From Akkermansiaceae bacterium (GTDB taxonomy: Bacteria > Verrucomicrobiota > Verrucomicrobiia > Verrucomicrobiales > Akkermansiaceae), in assembly GCA_023301645.1 (NCBI GenBank), contig JALZUH010000210.1:1-20239 (forward strand): a DNA stretch of 20,239 nucleotides, given 5' to 3'. Below are positions 1 to 7,597 of this stretch, piece after piece. The notes below the pieces were generated by a model that was not told the DNA's origin, made no database searches, and saw only the letters and a program-made list of their open reading frames with translations. Position numbers and translations under genes: made by a program. The number at the start of each line of letters is the position of its first letter. Position 1 is the stretch's first letter.

Positions 1-10
1 AGAGTAAGAT

Positions 11-106
11 TTAATGCCCCTCCTTCTGCAATTCCACCAACTGGCGGATTCGTAAGTTTTCATCCACCTCATCCATAGGCAGATGGCGTATGTAAGACAG
101 TGACAG
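11..106 (-). pseudogene. Possible gene remnant at left edge
   Basis: On the minus strand one frame reads about 31 codons after an in-frame TAG and ends in TAA at 11-13. Its residues (PMDEVDENLRIRQLVELQ, then a short tail) look like the amphipathic C-terminal tail of a real protein. In another minus frame an ATG at 143 opens a 24-codon stretch with a hydrophobic, signal-peptide-like character (MNLKQIMGAIGVAVTVL) that stops at TGA 69-71. The two frames overlap, so this could be a frameshifted or decayed secreted-protein gene, or chance. An internal ATG at 76 could start a 21-codon peptide. I do not recognise a family. Confidence 0.25.
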
Positions 107-143
107 CTACACCTATGGCTCCCATTATTTGCTTTAAGTTCAT

Positions 144-386
144 AAAAATAAATTTACCTAGCACTGAAAAACATCAGGTTTAGATATATTATATACATCG
201 CACAAACCCGTCATTTAGCAAGTTTTTTATATCTCTCCAATTCGTAGGCGCCCCCCCCTAAACCGACATCTGGAAATTTGCTCTACCCCCGTTAGGTGGA
301 GAGGTCTATACTGTCATCTGGGATTCACTGCATTCTTAAGCAGGTGTTCAGACTTTATTCCATATCTCGAAGCCAAGCACCTACAC
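144..386. other. Intergenic stretch without recognised gene
   Basis: I see no convincing coding frame, RNA gene or repeat here. It contains an A+T-rich patch around 181-235 with TATAAT-like sequence on the minus strand, which could be a promoter for the broken frame to its left, and a run of eight C at 251-258. No paired -35 element at good spacing was found. Confidence 0.4.
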
Positions 387-421
387 AAAAAACCCCAACT
401 GGTAGCACCAGCTGGGGTTTT
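387..421 (-). terminator. Rho-independent terminator of transketolase
   Basis: A 15-bp stem (389-403 with 407-421) closes a three-base loop and carries a U-run on the minus strand from the A tract at 387-392. The single imperfect pair (398/412) is a G-U wobble only when transcribed on the minus strand, which points to minus-strand use. It lies 49 bases past the transketolase stop codon. Confidence 0.88.
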
Positions 422-469
422 GAGTGAAATGTGCTCAATGACGACTTATCGCCATTATAGCTCGTGGTA

Positions 470-2452
470 TTAGCCGAGTGACTTCACTGCTTCTACCACA
501 TGTGCAGCAGTCATCCCTAGCTGCTCCATGACGACATTGCCTGGAGCTGAGATACCGAAGCGGTCGATACCAAGAACTTCGCCTTCAGTGCCGACGTATT
601 TCCACCAGAGGCCTGATACGCCTGCTTCGATAGCGAGGCGTGAGGTGCAGGCTGCAGGGAGAACACTTTCTTTATACTCGCAGCTCTGGCGGTCGAATCG
701 CTCCATGCAAGGCACAGATACGACGCGGACACCGTCACCGAGTTCCTTGGCTGCTGTCATGACGTGTTCGACTTCAGAGCCACTTGCCATGAGGATAGTT
801 TTTAGCTCGCCAGTTTCTTTCTTAAGAACGTAAGCACCGTTGTAGGTGCCTTCGCGGCGTGCGCTAGCTGCTAGGCAGCTGTAGTTAGGCACATTCTGGC
901 GAGTAAGGAATAGCGCTGTAGGTCCATCAGTGCGCTGCATCGATGCAGCCCATGCTCCTGCTGTTTCTTCAGCATCTGCTGGACGCATTACGTCGAGACC
1001 GGGAATGACGCGGAGACCACTGACTGTTTCTACTGGCTGGTGAGTAGGACCGTCTTCTCCAACACCGACTGAGTCGTGGGTGAGGATGTATGTCACTGGA
1101 AGCTTAGCAAGTGCTGCTAGACGGATAGATGGGCGTAAGTAGTCTGCAAATACTGCAAACGTAGCTCCTGAGGCGCGGAAGAGTCCGTCGTAGGCGATAC
1201 CATTACAGATCGCACCCATTGCGTGTTCACGAATGCCGAACCAGATATTACGTCCTTCGAAGCTGCTAGAGAGCATGTCGCCTTCGCCTTTAAGGTAGTT
1301 CTTAGTAGAGCCGTAGAGGTCTGCTGAGCCTGTGATGAAGGAAGGGATTGCCTTAGCGATGGACTGGATAATATCACCACCAGAGGCACGAGTAGCGCCT
1401 TTGTAATCATTATCAAACTCAGGGATGAGATCGAGAAGGTTCGTAGGCACTGCTTTGGCGACACCATTGGTAAGCTCTTCATTGAGTGCTGGGTTAGCTG
1501 CTGCCCATGCTTCGTAGGTAGTATTCCATGCTTCAAATGCTGCAACACCAGCTGCCTTACGGTCTGCAAAATATGCCTTTGTTTCTTCAGAAACGTGGAA
1601 TGATCCAGCTGGGAGTCCGAGGCCTGCACGAGCTGACTCGGCGAACTTAGCTCCACCTTCACCGTGGCCACTAGCTGTGCCAGCTACTTCAGGAATACCC
1701 TTACCGATGACGGTCTTAGCAATGATGACCTTTGGACGGCCGTTGTTATCAGACTTGGCTGTCTCTACAGCAGATGCGATAGCACTGAGGTCGTGACCAT
1801 CGATAGTTACTGCGTCCCAGCCCTGTGAGACGAAATACTGCCCTGCGTCTTCGCTCTGTGACACGTCAGCCATGGCGTCGAGAGTGACGTCATTGCTATC
1901 GTAGATAAGGATGAGATTATCGAGCTTGTTATGTCCAGCGTAGGCGATTGCTTCTTTAGCAACACCTTCCTGAAGGCAACCGTCACCGAGGAGAGCGATA
2001 GTGTGGTTATCAAAGATCGTGTGCGCTGCTGTGTTAAACTTCGCAGCGGCGTGCTTACCACTGAGGGCAAATCCTACTGCATTACCAACGCCCTGACCAA
2101 GTGGGCCAGTAGTCGCCTCTACGCCTGGAGTCTCTTCAAACTCAGGGTGACCCGGTGTGATGCTGTGGAGCTTACGGAAGGACTTCACGTCTTCAAGTGA
2201 GACGGCGTATCCAGCGAGGTGGAGCCAGCTGTAGATAAACATAGAGCCGTGACCTGCTGAGAGGATGAAGCGGTCGCGGTTAAGCCACTTAGGAGCGTCT
2301 GCATTGAAACTGAGAGATTCGCCGAAGAGCACGGCACCGATCTCGGCACATCCTAGTGGAAGTCCTAAATGACCAGACGAACATGCGTGAACGGCATCGA
2401 TAGCGAGGCCTCTGGCTTCGTTTGCTGCTTGTGAAAGAATTTCTTGATTCAT
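470..2452 (-). CDS. tkt: Transketolase
   Basis: Thiamine-diphosphate enzyme of the non-oxidative pentose phosphate pathway. It moves two-carbon ketol units between sugar phosphates in the cytosol. The chosen ATG at 2452 gives 660 residues, the usual family length. The frame stays open upstream to 2530, but those 26 residues (MLLSLGLILLRFM...) precede the normal family start and were left out. Visible motifs: SGHLGLPLG near residue 26 (substrate/ThDP loop, H28), GPLGQG at 116-121, the ThDP motif GDG at 156-158 with QEG and a following SND (N187), and in the pyrimidine-binding half IREHAMG and VGVGEDGPTHQP. The first loop has Leu where most transketolases have Pro (GHPG). It is transcribed alone, divergent from hisG, and ends in a strong terminator. 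Family call is very secure. Confidence 0.96.
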   Translation of the reverse strand: MNQEILSQAANEARGLAIDAVHACSSGHLGLPLGCAEIGAVLFGESLSFNADAPKWLNRDRFILSAGHGSMFIYSWLHLAGYAVSLEDVKSFRKLHSITPGHPEFEETPGVEATTGPLGQGVGNAVGFALSGKHAAAKFNTAAHTIFDNHTIALLGDGCLQEGVAKEAIAYAGHNKLDNLILIYDSNDVTLDAMADVSQSEDAGQYFVSQGWDAVTIDGHDLSAIASAVETAKSDNNGRPKVIIAKTVIGKGIPEVAGTASGHGEGGAKFAESARAGLGLPAGSFHVSEETKAYFADRKAAGVAAFEAWNTTYEAWAAANPALNEELTNGVAKAVPTNLLDLIPEFDNDYKGATRASGGDIIQSIAKAIPSFITGSADLYGSTKNYLKGEGDMLSSSFEGRNIWFGIREHAMGAICNGIAYDGLFRASGATFAVFADYLRPSIRLAALAKLPVTYILTHDSVGVGEDGPTHQPVETVSGLRVIPGLDVMRPADAEETAGAWAASMQRTDGPTALFLTRQNVPNYSCLAASARREGTYNGAYVLKKETGELKTILMASGSEVEHVMTAAKELGDGVRVVSVPCMERFDRQSCEYKESVLPAACTSRLAIEAGVSGLWWKYVGTEGEVLGIDRFGISAPGNVVMEQLGMTAAHVVEAVKSLG

Positions 2453-2646
2453 GATGAGCGCAGGATTCACCTCATTCTCACTTGCTGCAAGCATGAAACG
2501 TAACAAAATGAGCCCTAATGACAGTAACAATACTAAAAACGTCGATTATTTTACCAAAAACAAAAAATCACGTTGATTCCTGCTCATTTGAAGATAAACA
2601 ATCCGCTCAGCAAGCCCAGCATCGCAGTTTATCTGATCTGCTGTTT

Positions 2647-2674
2647 TTGACTAATTGCATTTCTTGACTATACT
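2647..2674 (+). promoter_or_regulatory. Probable sigma70-type promoter of hisG
   Basis: TTGACT at 2647-2652 and TATACT at 2669-2674 are separated by 16 bases, close to consensus in both boxes. Transcription would begin near 2681, leaving a leader of about 40 bases before the hisG ATG at 2720. No attenuator-like His codon run is visible in that leader. Confidence 0.6.
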
Positions 2675-2719
2675 GCCCAACTGTATTTACTAACTGCAAC
2701 TTTCTCACTATCCTAACCC

Positions 2720-3595
2720 ATGTCAAAGAAACTTAAAATCGCACTCCCTAAAGGCTCCCTCCAAGAACCTACGATCGAGCTTCTCAAGCAGTCTGGGTTT
2801 AATGTTTACACTTCGGATCGTGGTCTCAGACCTGATTCTGACGACGGTGAACTTGATATTTTTCTCATCCGAGCCCAGGAAGTCGGCCGCTACCTAGCAC
2901 AGGGATTCCTCGACTGTGGTATCACAGGCCTCGACTGGGCTTCTACCCACTCTGATAATCTCGTTGATCTAGCAGAGCTACCCTACTCGCGTGCTACACT
3001 GCGCCCGACTAAGTGGGTGCTCGTCGTGCCAGAAGACTCACCGATTCAGAGCGTGAAAGACCTCGAAGGTAAGCGTATCGCCACTGAGGGTGTAGAAATC
3101 ACACAGAACTATCTCGATAAGCACGGCGTAAATGCTGAAATCGAATTCTCATGGGGTGCCACTGAGGTAAAAGTCCCTGAACTCGTCGACGCCATCGTCG
3201 ATGTAACTGAAACAGGTGCCTCTATACGTGCTAATGATCTTCGTATCGTAGATACTCTCCTCACTTCCTATCCGCACTTCTACGCTTCTAAGGAAGCCTA
3301 TGCTGACAGCTGGAAAATGGAGAAAATGGACCGTATCGTCCTCATGCTGAAAGCAGCTCTCGAAGCTCGTGGTAAAGTAGGCCTGAAGATGAACTTGCCA
3401 GAAGCCGCTCTTGAAGCTACACTCGAGAAACTTCCTTCACTCAGACGCCCCACTGTCTCTCATCTCGCTGAAGATAATTGGGTAGCTGTTGAAACGATCA
3501 TTGAAGATTCTGTCGCAAGACAGATCATTCCCGAGCTGAAAAAGCTTGGCGCAGAGGGCATCATCGAATACCCACTCTCCAAGATCGTTCTCTAA
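2720..3595 (+). CDS. hisG: ATP phosphoribosyltransferase, long form
   Basis: First and committed enzyme of histidine biosynthesis: joins PRPP and ATP to give phosphoribosyl-ATP in the cytosol. At 291 residues it is the long, homohexameric HisG_L type, which does not need a HisZ partner. Visible signatures: the N-terminal KIALPKGSLQEPTIELL, the D-I-F-L-I-R strand, DCGITGLDW, and the PRPP-binding region around residues 150-175 (VDAIVDVTETGASIRAN). The C-terminal ~80 residues (from about 210, ending RQIIPELKKLGAEGIIEYPL) match the ACT-like regulatory domain that binds histidine. No other his gene lies in the window, so it is transcribed as a single gene or with the small basic ORF 96 bases downstream. 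Start is the first ATG of the family N-terminus. Confidence 0.97.
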   Translation: MSKKLKIALPKGSLQEPTIELLKQSGFNVYTSDRGLRPDSDDGELDIFLIRAQEVGRYLAQGFLDCGITGLDWASTHSDNLVDLAELPYSRATLRPTKWVLVVPEDSPIQSVKDLEGKRIATEGVEITQNYLDKHGVNAEIEFSWGATEVKVPELVDAIVDVTETGASIRANDLRIVDTLLTSYPHFYASKEAYADSWKMEKMDRIVLMLKAALEARGKVGLKMNLPEAALEATLEKLPSLRRPTVSHLAEDNWVAVETIIEDSVARQIIPELKKLGAEGIIEYPLSKIVL

Positions 3596-3691
3596 GTCGA
3601 CGATTGAACAACTATTTCAAAACATTCTCACAAGAAACTAAGTCTCCAGCAAACCTGCTGAACTCAACCATAACCAGAACAACCAAATACC

Positions 3692-3796
3692 ATGGGATGC
3701 CTCAAAAAAAGCCGAAAGTCTAAGATTAGTAAGCATAAGCGCAAAAAGCGTATGAAGGCGAACCGCCATAAAAAGCGTCTTCGTTACAAGTCATAG
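3692..3796 (+). CDS. Small basic COX24/AURKAIP1-like (bS22/mS38-like) protein
   Basis: A 34-residue frame starting ATGGGATGC and ending TAG. Seventeen residues are Lys or Arg, with the core KISKHKRKKRMKANRHKK. This pattern matches the COX24_C/AURKAIP1 domain, found at the C-terminus of mitochondrial ribosomal protein mS38 and in the small mycobacterial ribosomal protein bS22. By analogy it would bind rRNA in the small ribosomal subunit. That role is inferred from the family, not proven here. It sits between hisG (96 bases upstream) and a perfect terminator 21 bases downstream, so it closes that transcript. Too short for most ORF finders; composition and terminator placement support it as real. 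Confidence 0.82.
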   Translation: MGCLKKSRKSKISKHKRKKRMKANRHKKRLRYKS

Positions 3797-3817
3797 TCAT
3801 CAGACTAATGATTTATC

Positions 3818-3854
3818 AAAAAAGAGATATAGCTTCGGCTATATCTCTTTTTTT
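3818..3854. terminator. Bidirectional intrinsic terminator with UUCG loop
   Basis: A perfect 16-bp stem (3818-3833 with 3838-3853) closed by a TTCG tetraloop, with an A tract on the left arm and a T tract on the right. Either strand therefore yields a hairpin plus U-run. It lies between the plus-strand basic ORF (ends 3796) and the minus-strand histidine kinase (ends 3913) and can stop both transcripts. Confidence 0.93.
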
Positions 3855-3912
3855 GTCCCCTTTTACAGGGTTTTTATAGGCAGCTCATTATTTTTTTTAT
3901 TCACCCTTCGAC

Positions 3913-5598
3913 TTAGATTACTTCGAACCTCCTCAGCACGCGTTCGAGTCGCTCTACCTTGATGGGTTTAGAAAGATAGTGATTCATCCCTGAGCTCAGG
4001 CACTGGCTTTTAAACTCCTTCTGAGCATTCGCGCTCATCGCTATAATCGGCTTATTCTTACACCCCTCCCCTGCTTCGCCTTTTCGAATGCGCCTGGTCG
4101 CCTCGATGCCATCCATGACCGGCATTTGCATATCCATCATCACGATGTCATAGCCATGATCTGCACTGAGCTCCTCTATGGCCTCTTTACCATTACTACA
4201 GATTGTGACTTCTGCTCCTAATTTCCCGATTAAGATTTCAGCTAGCTTAGCATTGATGGGGTGATCCTCTACGACGAGCACTCTTCCTGAGCTACTGGTG
4301 GCCTTCGAGGCGGCACACGTAGACACGACTTCAGTATCGGAGGTCACCTCTAGTGACGTAGCCTCTGTGTATGGGAGGGTGATCTTAAAACAAGCGCCCT
4401 GCCCTAGCTCAGAGGAGGCTGAAATATAGCCCCCCATCGCAGAAATGAGCCGCTTACAAATCGCTAAGCCTAGCCCGGTGCCACCATACATCCTCGTCGT
4501 CGAGGCATCTTCCTGCTGGAAGGGCTCGAATAACTTATCGGCAATAGCCATATCAAAGCCTATACCCGTATCTATCACTGAGACTTCGATGAGGCTGTCT
4601 GGAAGTCTTTTCGCCCGGATGACAACACTACCTTTACTTGTGAACTTGATCCCGTTTGATACGAGGTTGATGAGGATCTGGCGTATCCTTCCCGAGTCTC
4701 CGTTGAGGAGGGCGGGGAAGCCTTCATCTATTTCATAAAAGAGATCCACGCCCTTGCTGGCTGCGGTCTTGGACTGCACATCCAATGTCTCCTCAATACA
4801 CACCACCATGCTGTAGTCGGCATGATCCAGCTCGATGTCGTGGTTTTCAGCACGGGAGAAGTCTAAAATATCGGTAATGATATGCAGTAGCATTTCGCCA
4901 CTTTTACCAATCAGCTCTAGATGGTGGCGGTGTTCATTAGCTAAGGGCTCTTGTAAGAGAATTTCGGTGAAACCGATAATACCATTGAGTGGTGTGCGTA
5001 TCTCATGGCTCATGGTTGCGAGGAAGAGTGACTTCGCTTCATTGGCTTCAATCGCTTCTTTGGTCGCTAGCTCTAGTCTCTTAGCGGATTCAATGCGCTC
5101 GGTGACATCCCGCACAATGGCCTGCATGATGACACCGCCCTCGACTTCAAGGCGCGCCACAGAGACCTCAGTGAAGACCTTCTCTCCGCCTTCTTTCTTA
5201 AACAGGCATTCGCCACGAGCGTAGCCAACACGCTCGATATCGCTCATCGCCCAGCTCATAAAGCCCTTCGACTCGTCAGCGAGAAGCTCGTCAATGTGGA
5301 GTTTCATAAGAAGCAACTTTTCGCAGTTTATGAGCTCACACATTTTATCATTGGCATCCATGATGAGCCCGTCCTGTGTATGCAGAATAATGCCATCTAG
5401 TGACGCCTGATGGACAGCACGGGACTTCTCTTCTTCGAGCTTGAGTTTTGATGTTTCTATGAGGATTGCATCTTCTAGCTTTTGATTGGCTTCGTAGAGT
5501 TGTGCGCTTTTCTTCTCTAGTAATAACTCAGCCTGATTCCGTGCGCTTTTCTCGCGCTCGTAGCGTTTTTTCCATTTATCAGCTTCTGAGTTCATCAT
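3913..5598 (-). CDS. Hybrid sensor histidine kinase (PAS-HisKA-HATPase-REC)
   Basis: A 561-residue cytosolic kinase with no membrane segment. Order: N-terminal coiled coil (~5-62), PAS domain (~63-165), HisKA with phospho-acceptor H198 in MSHEIRTPLNG, HATPase with N box N311/N315, DTGIGF (G1) and GGTGLGLAI (G2), and a C-terminal receiver (~438-555) with acidic pair ED at 444-445, phospho-acceptor D489 in MMDMQMPVMDG and conserved K544. It begins two bases after the stop of the H-NOX gene, so the two are almost certainly translationally coupled. The lack of its own transmembrane sensor fits an H-NOX protein acting as sensory subunit, as in bacterial H-NOX/HnoK pairs. The attached receiver would pass phosphate to a histidine phosphotransfer protein, and one is encoded at 7598-7963. 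ATG at 5595 is an alternative start. Confidence 0.93.
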   Translation of the reverse strand: MMNSEADKWKKRYEREKSARNQAELLLEKKSAQLYEANQKLEDAILIETSKLKLEEEKSRAVHQASLDGIILHTQDGLIMDANDKMCELINCEKLLLMKLHIDELLADESKGFMSWAMSDIERVGYARGECLFKKEGGEKVFTEVSVARLEVEGGVIMQAIVRDVTERIESAKRLELATKEAIEANEAKSLFLATMSHEIRTPLNGIIGFTEILLQEPLANEHRHHLELIGKSGEMLLHIITDILDFSRAENHDIELDHADYSMVVCIEETLDVQSKTAASKGVDLFYEIDEGFPALLNGDSGRIRQILINLVSNGIKFTSKGSVVIRAKRLPDSLIEVSVIDTGIGFDMAIADKLFEPFQQEDASTTRMYGGTGLGLAICKRLISAMGGYISASSELGQGACFKITLPYTEATSLEVTSDTEVVSTCAASKATSSSGRVLVVEDHPINAKLAEILIGKLGAEVTICSNGKEAIEELSADHGYDIVMMDMQMPVMDGIEATRRIRKGEAGEGCKNKPIIAMSANAQKEFKSQCLSSGMNHYLSKPIKVERLERVLRRFEVI

Positions 5599-5600
5599 TA

Positions 5601-6137
5601 TTATTCGTTACAAGTTATGATAAAGAGCTCGCCTTCATCAGTCTGCTCGCGCTTGATCGTGTGATCTGCTCCGAAGTGCTGCATGCATCCTACGATCAAG
5701 CCTTCGCATACATCCTCCATATGCTTATTGGAAATATAGAGCATGTGCAGCTGATTCCTCGCATCTGGGCGTGAGCACCGGAATGTGGGTAGGTCTGCCT
5801 CTGGGTAGAGCTTGCGCACTTCCACGTGTATATAGGTCTCGACTTGCTCTAGAAAGTCGAGAGGCTCAGTGGTAATGTCGACAAATTCAGGGTGAGCCTT
5901 CGCCAAACTAGAAAAAAGATATACCCCAAAGGTATAGAGTAAGGTGTCTAGATCGGTAGAGGTTTCCTCACCTAGATTCGTAACGAGTGCGACAATCTCG
6001 GTGTGATGATACGTGCCTACTGTTGTGTATGCGCCCTTCGAGGGGAGGTCGCTTTTTTCAATAATAGTGTCGACCATATCAAGTCCATGCGCCTGCTCTA
6101 CCATAGTGAGAAATTCAGTAAATATAATGCCTTTCAT
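5601..6137 (-). CDS. H-NOX heme nitric-oxide/oxygen-binding sensor
   Basis: A 178-residue protein starting MKGIIF, the hallmark H-NOX N-terminus. The family binds ferrous heme through one proximal histidine and senses NO (or O2) for a partner enzyme. Here the proximal ligand is H104 in VETYIHVEVRKLYP, followed by P117 at the place of the heme-bending proline. The heme-propionate motif YxSxR appears as YISNK (Y134, S136, K138), so Arg is replaced by Lys. In a hand alignment with the Thermoanaerobacter protein, the distal Tyr that stabilises O2 (Y140 there) falls on V143. This predicts an NO-selective sensor. The gene lies 45 bases after the sigma54 regulator and 2 bases before the hybrid kinase, a context that says it controls that kinase. 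Cysteines at 121, 144, 151 and 176 might add thiol or zinc chemistry, which is speculative. Confidence 0.9.
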   Translation of the reverse strand: MKGIIFTEFLTMVEQAHGLDMVDTIIEKSDLPSKGAYTTVGTYHHTEIVALVTNLGEETSTDLDTLLYTFGVYLFSSLAKAHPEFVDITTEPLDFLEQVETYIHVEVRKLYPEADLPTFRCSRPDARNQLHMLYISNKHMEDVCEGLIVGCMQHFGADHTIKREQTDEGELFIITCNE

Positions 6138-6182
6138 AAATGTTTGTTATTCAGTGGGTTGGTGATTCGTGACTCTGAATGA

Positions 6183-7544
6183 TTACATCAGCCCGTGATG
6201 TTTCATTTTATTGTAAATGGATTTCTCACTGATGCCGAGCATCCTCGCACATTTCGCCTTGTTACCACCACAGAGTGACAATGTTTGCTCAATGGCTGAT
6301 TTCTCGACCTCTGTCAGCGTCTTCCCTGCTAGACTCTCCCCTGCTATAGCCCACCCCTCATCTCGCTCGTCGATCCCTCCCGTCAAGTCCTCTGGGAGGA
6401 TCTCTGCGCTTTCACAGAAGACACTGGCGCGCTCGATGCTGTTTTCTAGCTGTCTGACATTTCCAGGCCAGCTGTAGCTCATGAGCTTCTCTAGTGCCTT
6501 CTCGCTAAATGTGACCTGCTCGACTTGGTGCTTATTAGCGACTCGACGAGCGAAGTGCTCAGCCAGTGGCATGATCTCATCTGGGCGATCTCTCAGTGCT
6601 GGCAGACGCAGCGGGATAACGCTAATGCGGTAATAGAGGTCTTCTCTGAACTGCTTTGCCTTTATTTGCTGCTCGAAGTCAGCATGGGTCGCCGTGATAA
6701 TTCTGACATCACAAGTCACAGCCTGCTCACTACCCACGGGATAAAACACCTTATCTTGTAGCACATTGAGTAGCTTAGGCTGTAGATCGATGGGTAAGTC
6801 ACCGATTTCATCGAGAAAGAGCGTGCCACCCTGCGCAGCTGCAATCTTACCGATGCGCTTTTTCAGAGCTCCTGTGAAAGCTCCTTTTTCATGCCCAAAG
6901 AGCTCACTCTCTAGTAACTCCCTCGGTAAAGCTGGGCAGCTCACCGTAACAAAAGGCATATGAGCCCGCGGACTATGAGAGTGGATATAGCGAGCGAGCA
7001 CGCCCTTTCCTGTGCCGCTCTCACCTGTAAGTAATAAAGAAGAGTCTCGCTGCGCGACTTTCTCTGCTTTTATGAGCAGGCTCTTCATTTCTGCTGACTC
7101 GGCGATCAACCCACCCGATGTGGCGAGAGACGTAGCACTTTCTTTAAGCGATTGGTTTTCGCGCTCCATTTGGCAGGCCTTACGGGCATGACGAAGTGTC
7201 GTAAAGAGCTCGTTCATATCAAAGGGCTTAGTAATGTAGTCATGAGCCCCTAGCTTGACGCAGCGCATCACCGTTTCCGCGTCATTTTCACCACTGAGCA
7301 TCACGACGGACACATGGGGGTTTTTCTTGGTGAGCTCCTGTAAGCAGGCTACCCCATCCATGACAGGCATCGCTATGTCCAGCAGCACCACCTCCACCGA
7401 ATCATTGATACACTGTAGCACTTCAGCGCCATTTTTTACCACCAATGGCCTAAAGCCGTAATACTCAGACTTCAGCTTCAGCAAGTGACCAATGGTGCTA
7501 TCATCATCTGCAATGATTAGATTGTAATGCTTTGAACGGCTCAT
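6183..7544 (-). CDS. NtrC-family sigma54-dependent response regulator
   Basis: A 453-residue transcription activator. Receiver domain ~7-120: acidic D13/D14, phospho-acceptor D56 in VVLLDIAMPVMDG, K106. AAA+ domain ~145-375: Walker A GESGTGKG at 174-181, GAFTGA loop at 221-226 that contacts sigma54, Walker B TLFLDE at 241-246, and FREDLYYRISVIPLRLP around 299-315. C-terminal Fis-type helix-turn-helix ~415-452 (NKAKCARMLGISEKSIYNKM). Phosphorylation should trigger oligomerisation and ATP-driven opening of RpoN promoters. It is the first gene of the H-NOX/kinase cluster and resembles HnoC of Vibrio/Shewanella in type. Its DNA targets are not evident; I saw no -24/-12 promoter in the nearby intergenic regions. 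Confidence 0.94.
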   Translation of the reverse strand: MSRSKHYNLIIADDDSTIGHLLKLKSEYYGFRPLVVKNGAEVLQCINDSVEVVLLDIAMPVMDGVACLQELTKKNPHVSVVMLSGENDAETVMRCVKLGAHDYITKPFDMNELFTTLRHARKACQMERENQSLKESATSLATSGGLIAESAEMKSLLIKAEKVAQRDSSLLLTGESGTGKGVLARYIHSHSPRAHMPFVTVSCPALPRELLESELFGHEKGAFTGALKKRIGKIAAAQGGTLFLDEIGDLPIDLQPKLLNVLQDKVFYPVGSEQAVTCDVRIITATHADFEQQIKAKQFREDLYYRISVIPLRLPALRDRPDEIMPLAEHFARRVANKHQVEQVTFSEKALEKLMSYSWPGNVRQLENSIERASVFCESAEILPEDLTGGIDERDEGWAIAGESLAGKTLTEVEKSAIEQTLSLCGGNKAKCARMLGISEKSIYNKMKHHGLM

Positions 7545-7548
7545 GTGA

Positions 7549-7588
7549 TATAATTTAGCTTTTCTCCTAAAGTTAGGTTAGTTAGGTT
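7549..7588 (+). promoter_or_regulatory. Divergent control region between regulator and Hpt genes
   Basis: The whole gap between the two start codons is about 53 bases. A TGTGATATAAT block (TATAAT at 7549-7554) could be a -10 element for the Hpt gene, but I found no matching -35 at 16-18 bases. A GTTAGGTTAGTTAGGTT run at 7572-7588 holds three GTTAG units and may be an operator shared by both directions. No good -24/-12 sigma54 site is visible. Confidence 0.3.
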
Positions 7589-7597
7589 GTGAGAATA

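Noticed and set aside
60..143. UGA recoding (selenocysteine or readthrough) in the left-edge frame
   Set aside because: Two UGA codons occur within four codons, there is no SECIS-like hairpin, and the tail-like protein sequence is in another frame; decay or chance is simpler.
251..258. Run of eight C as a phase-variation tract
   Set aside because: It is not inside or just upstream of a recognisable gene, so no switching role can be supported.
1117..1671. 184-codon open frame antisense-frame to transketolase domain and other long frames within known genes
   Set aside because: These are shadows in other frames of strong family matches, with low-complexity composition and no motifs.
2453..2530. 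Upstream extension of transketolase by 26 residues starting MLLSLGLILL
   Set aside because: It looks like a signal peptide, but transketolase is cytosolic and the ATG at 2452 matches the family N-terminus and usual length.
2675..2719. Histidine leader-peptide attenuator before hisG
   Set aside because: The leader is only about 40 bases and contains no run of His codons or competing hairpins.
7545..7597. Sigma54 -24/-12 promoter for the H-NOX cluster
   Set aside because: No TGGCAC-n5-TTGC-like sequence was found on either strand in this gap or in the 9379-9607 gap.
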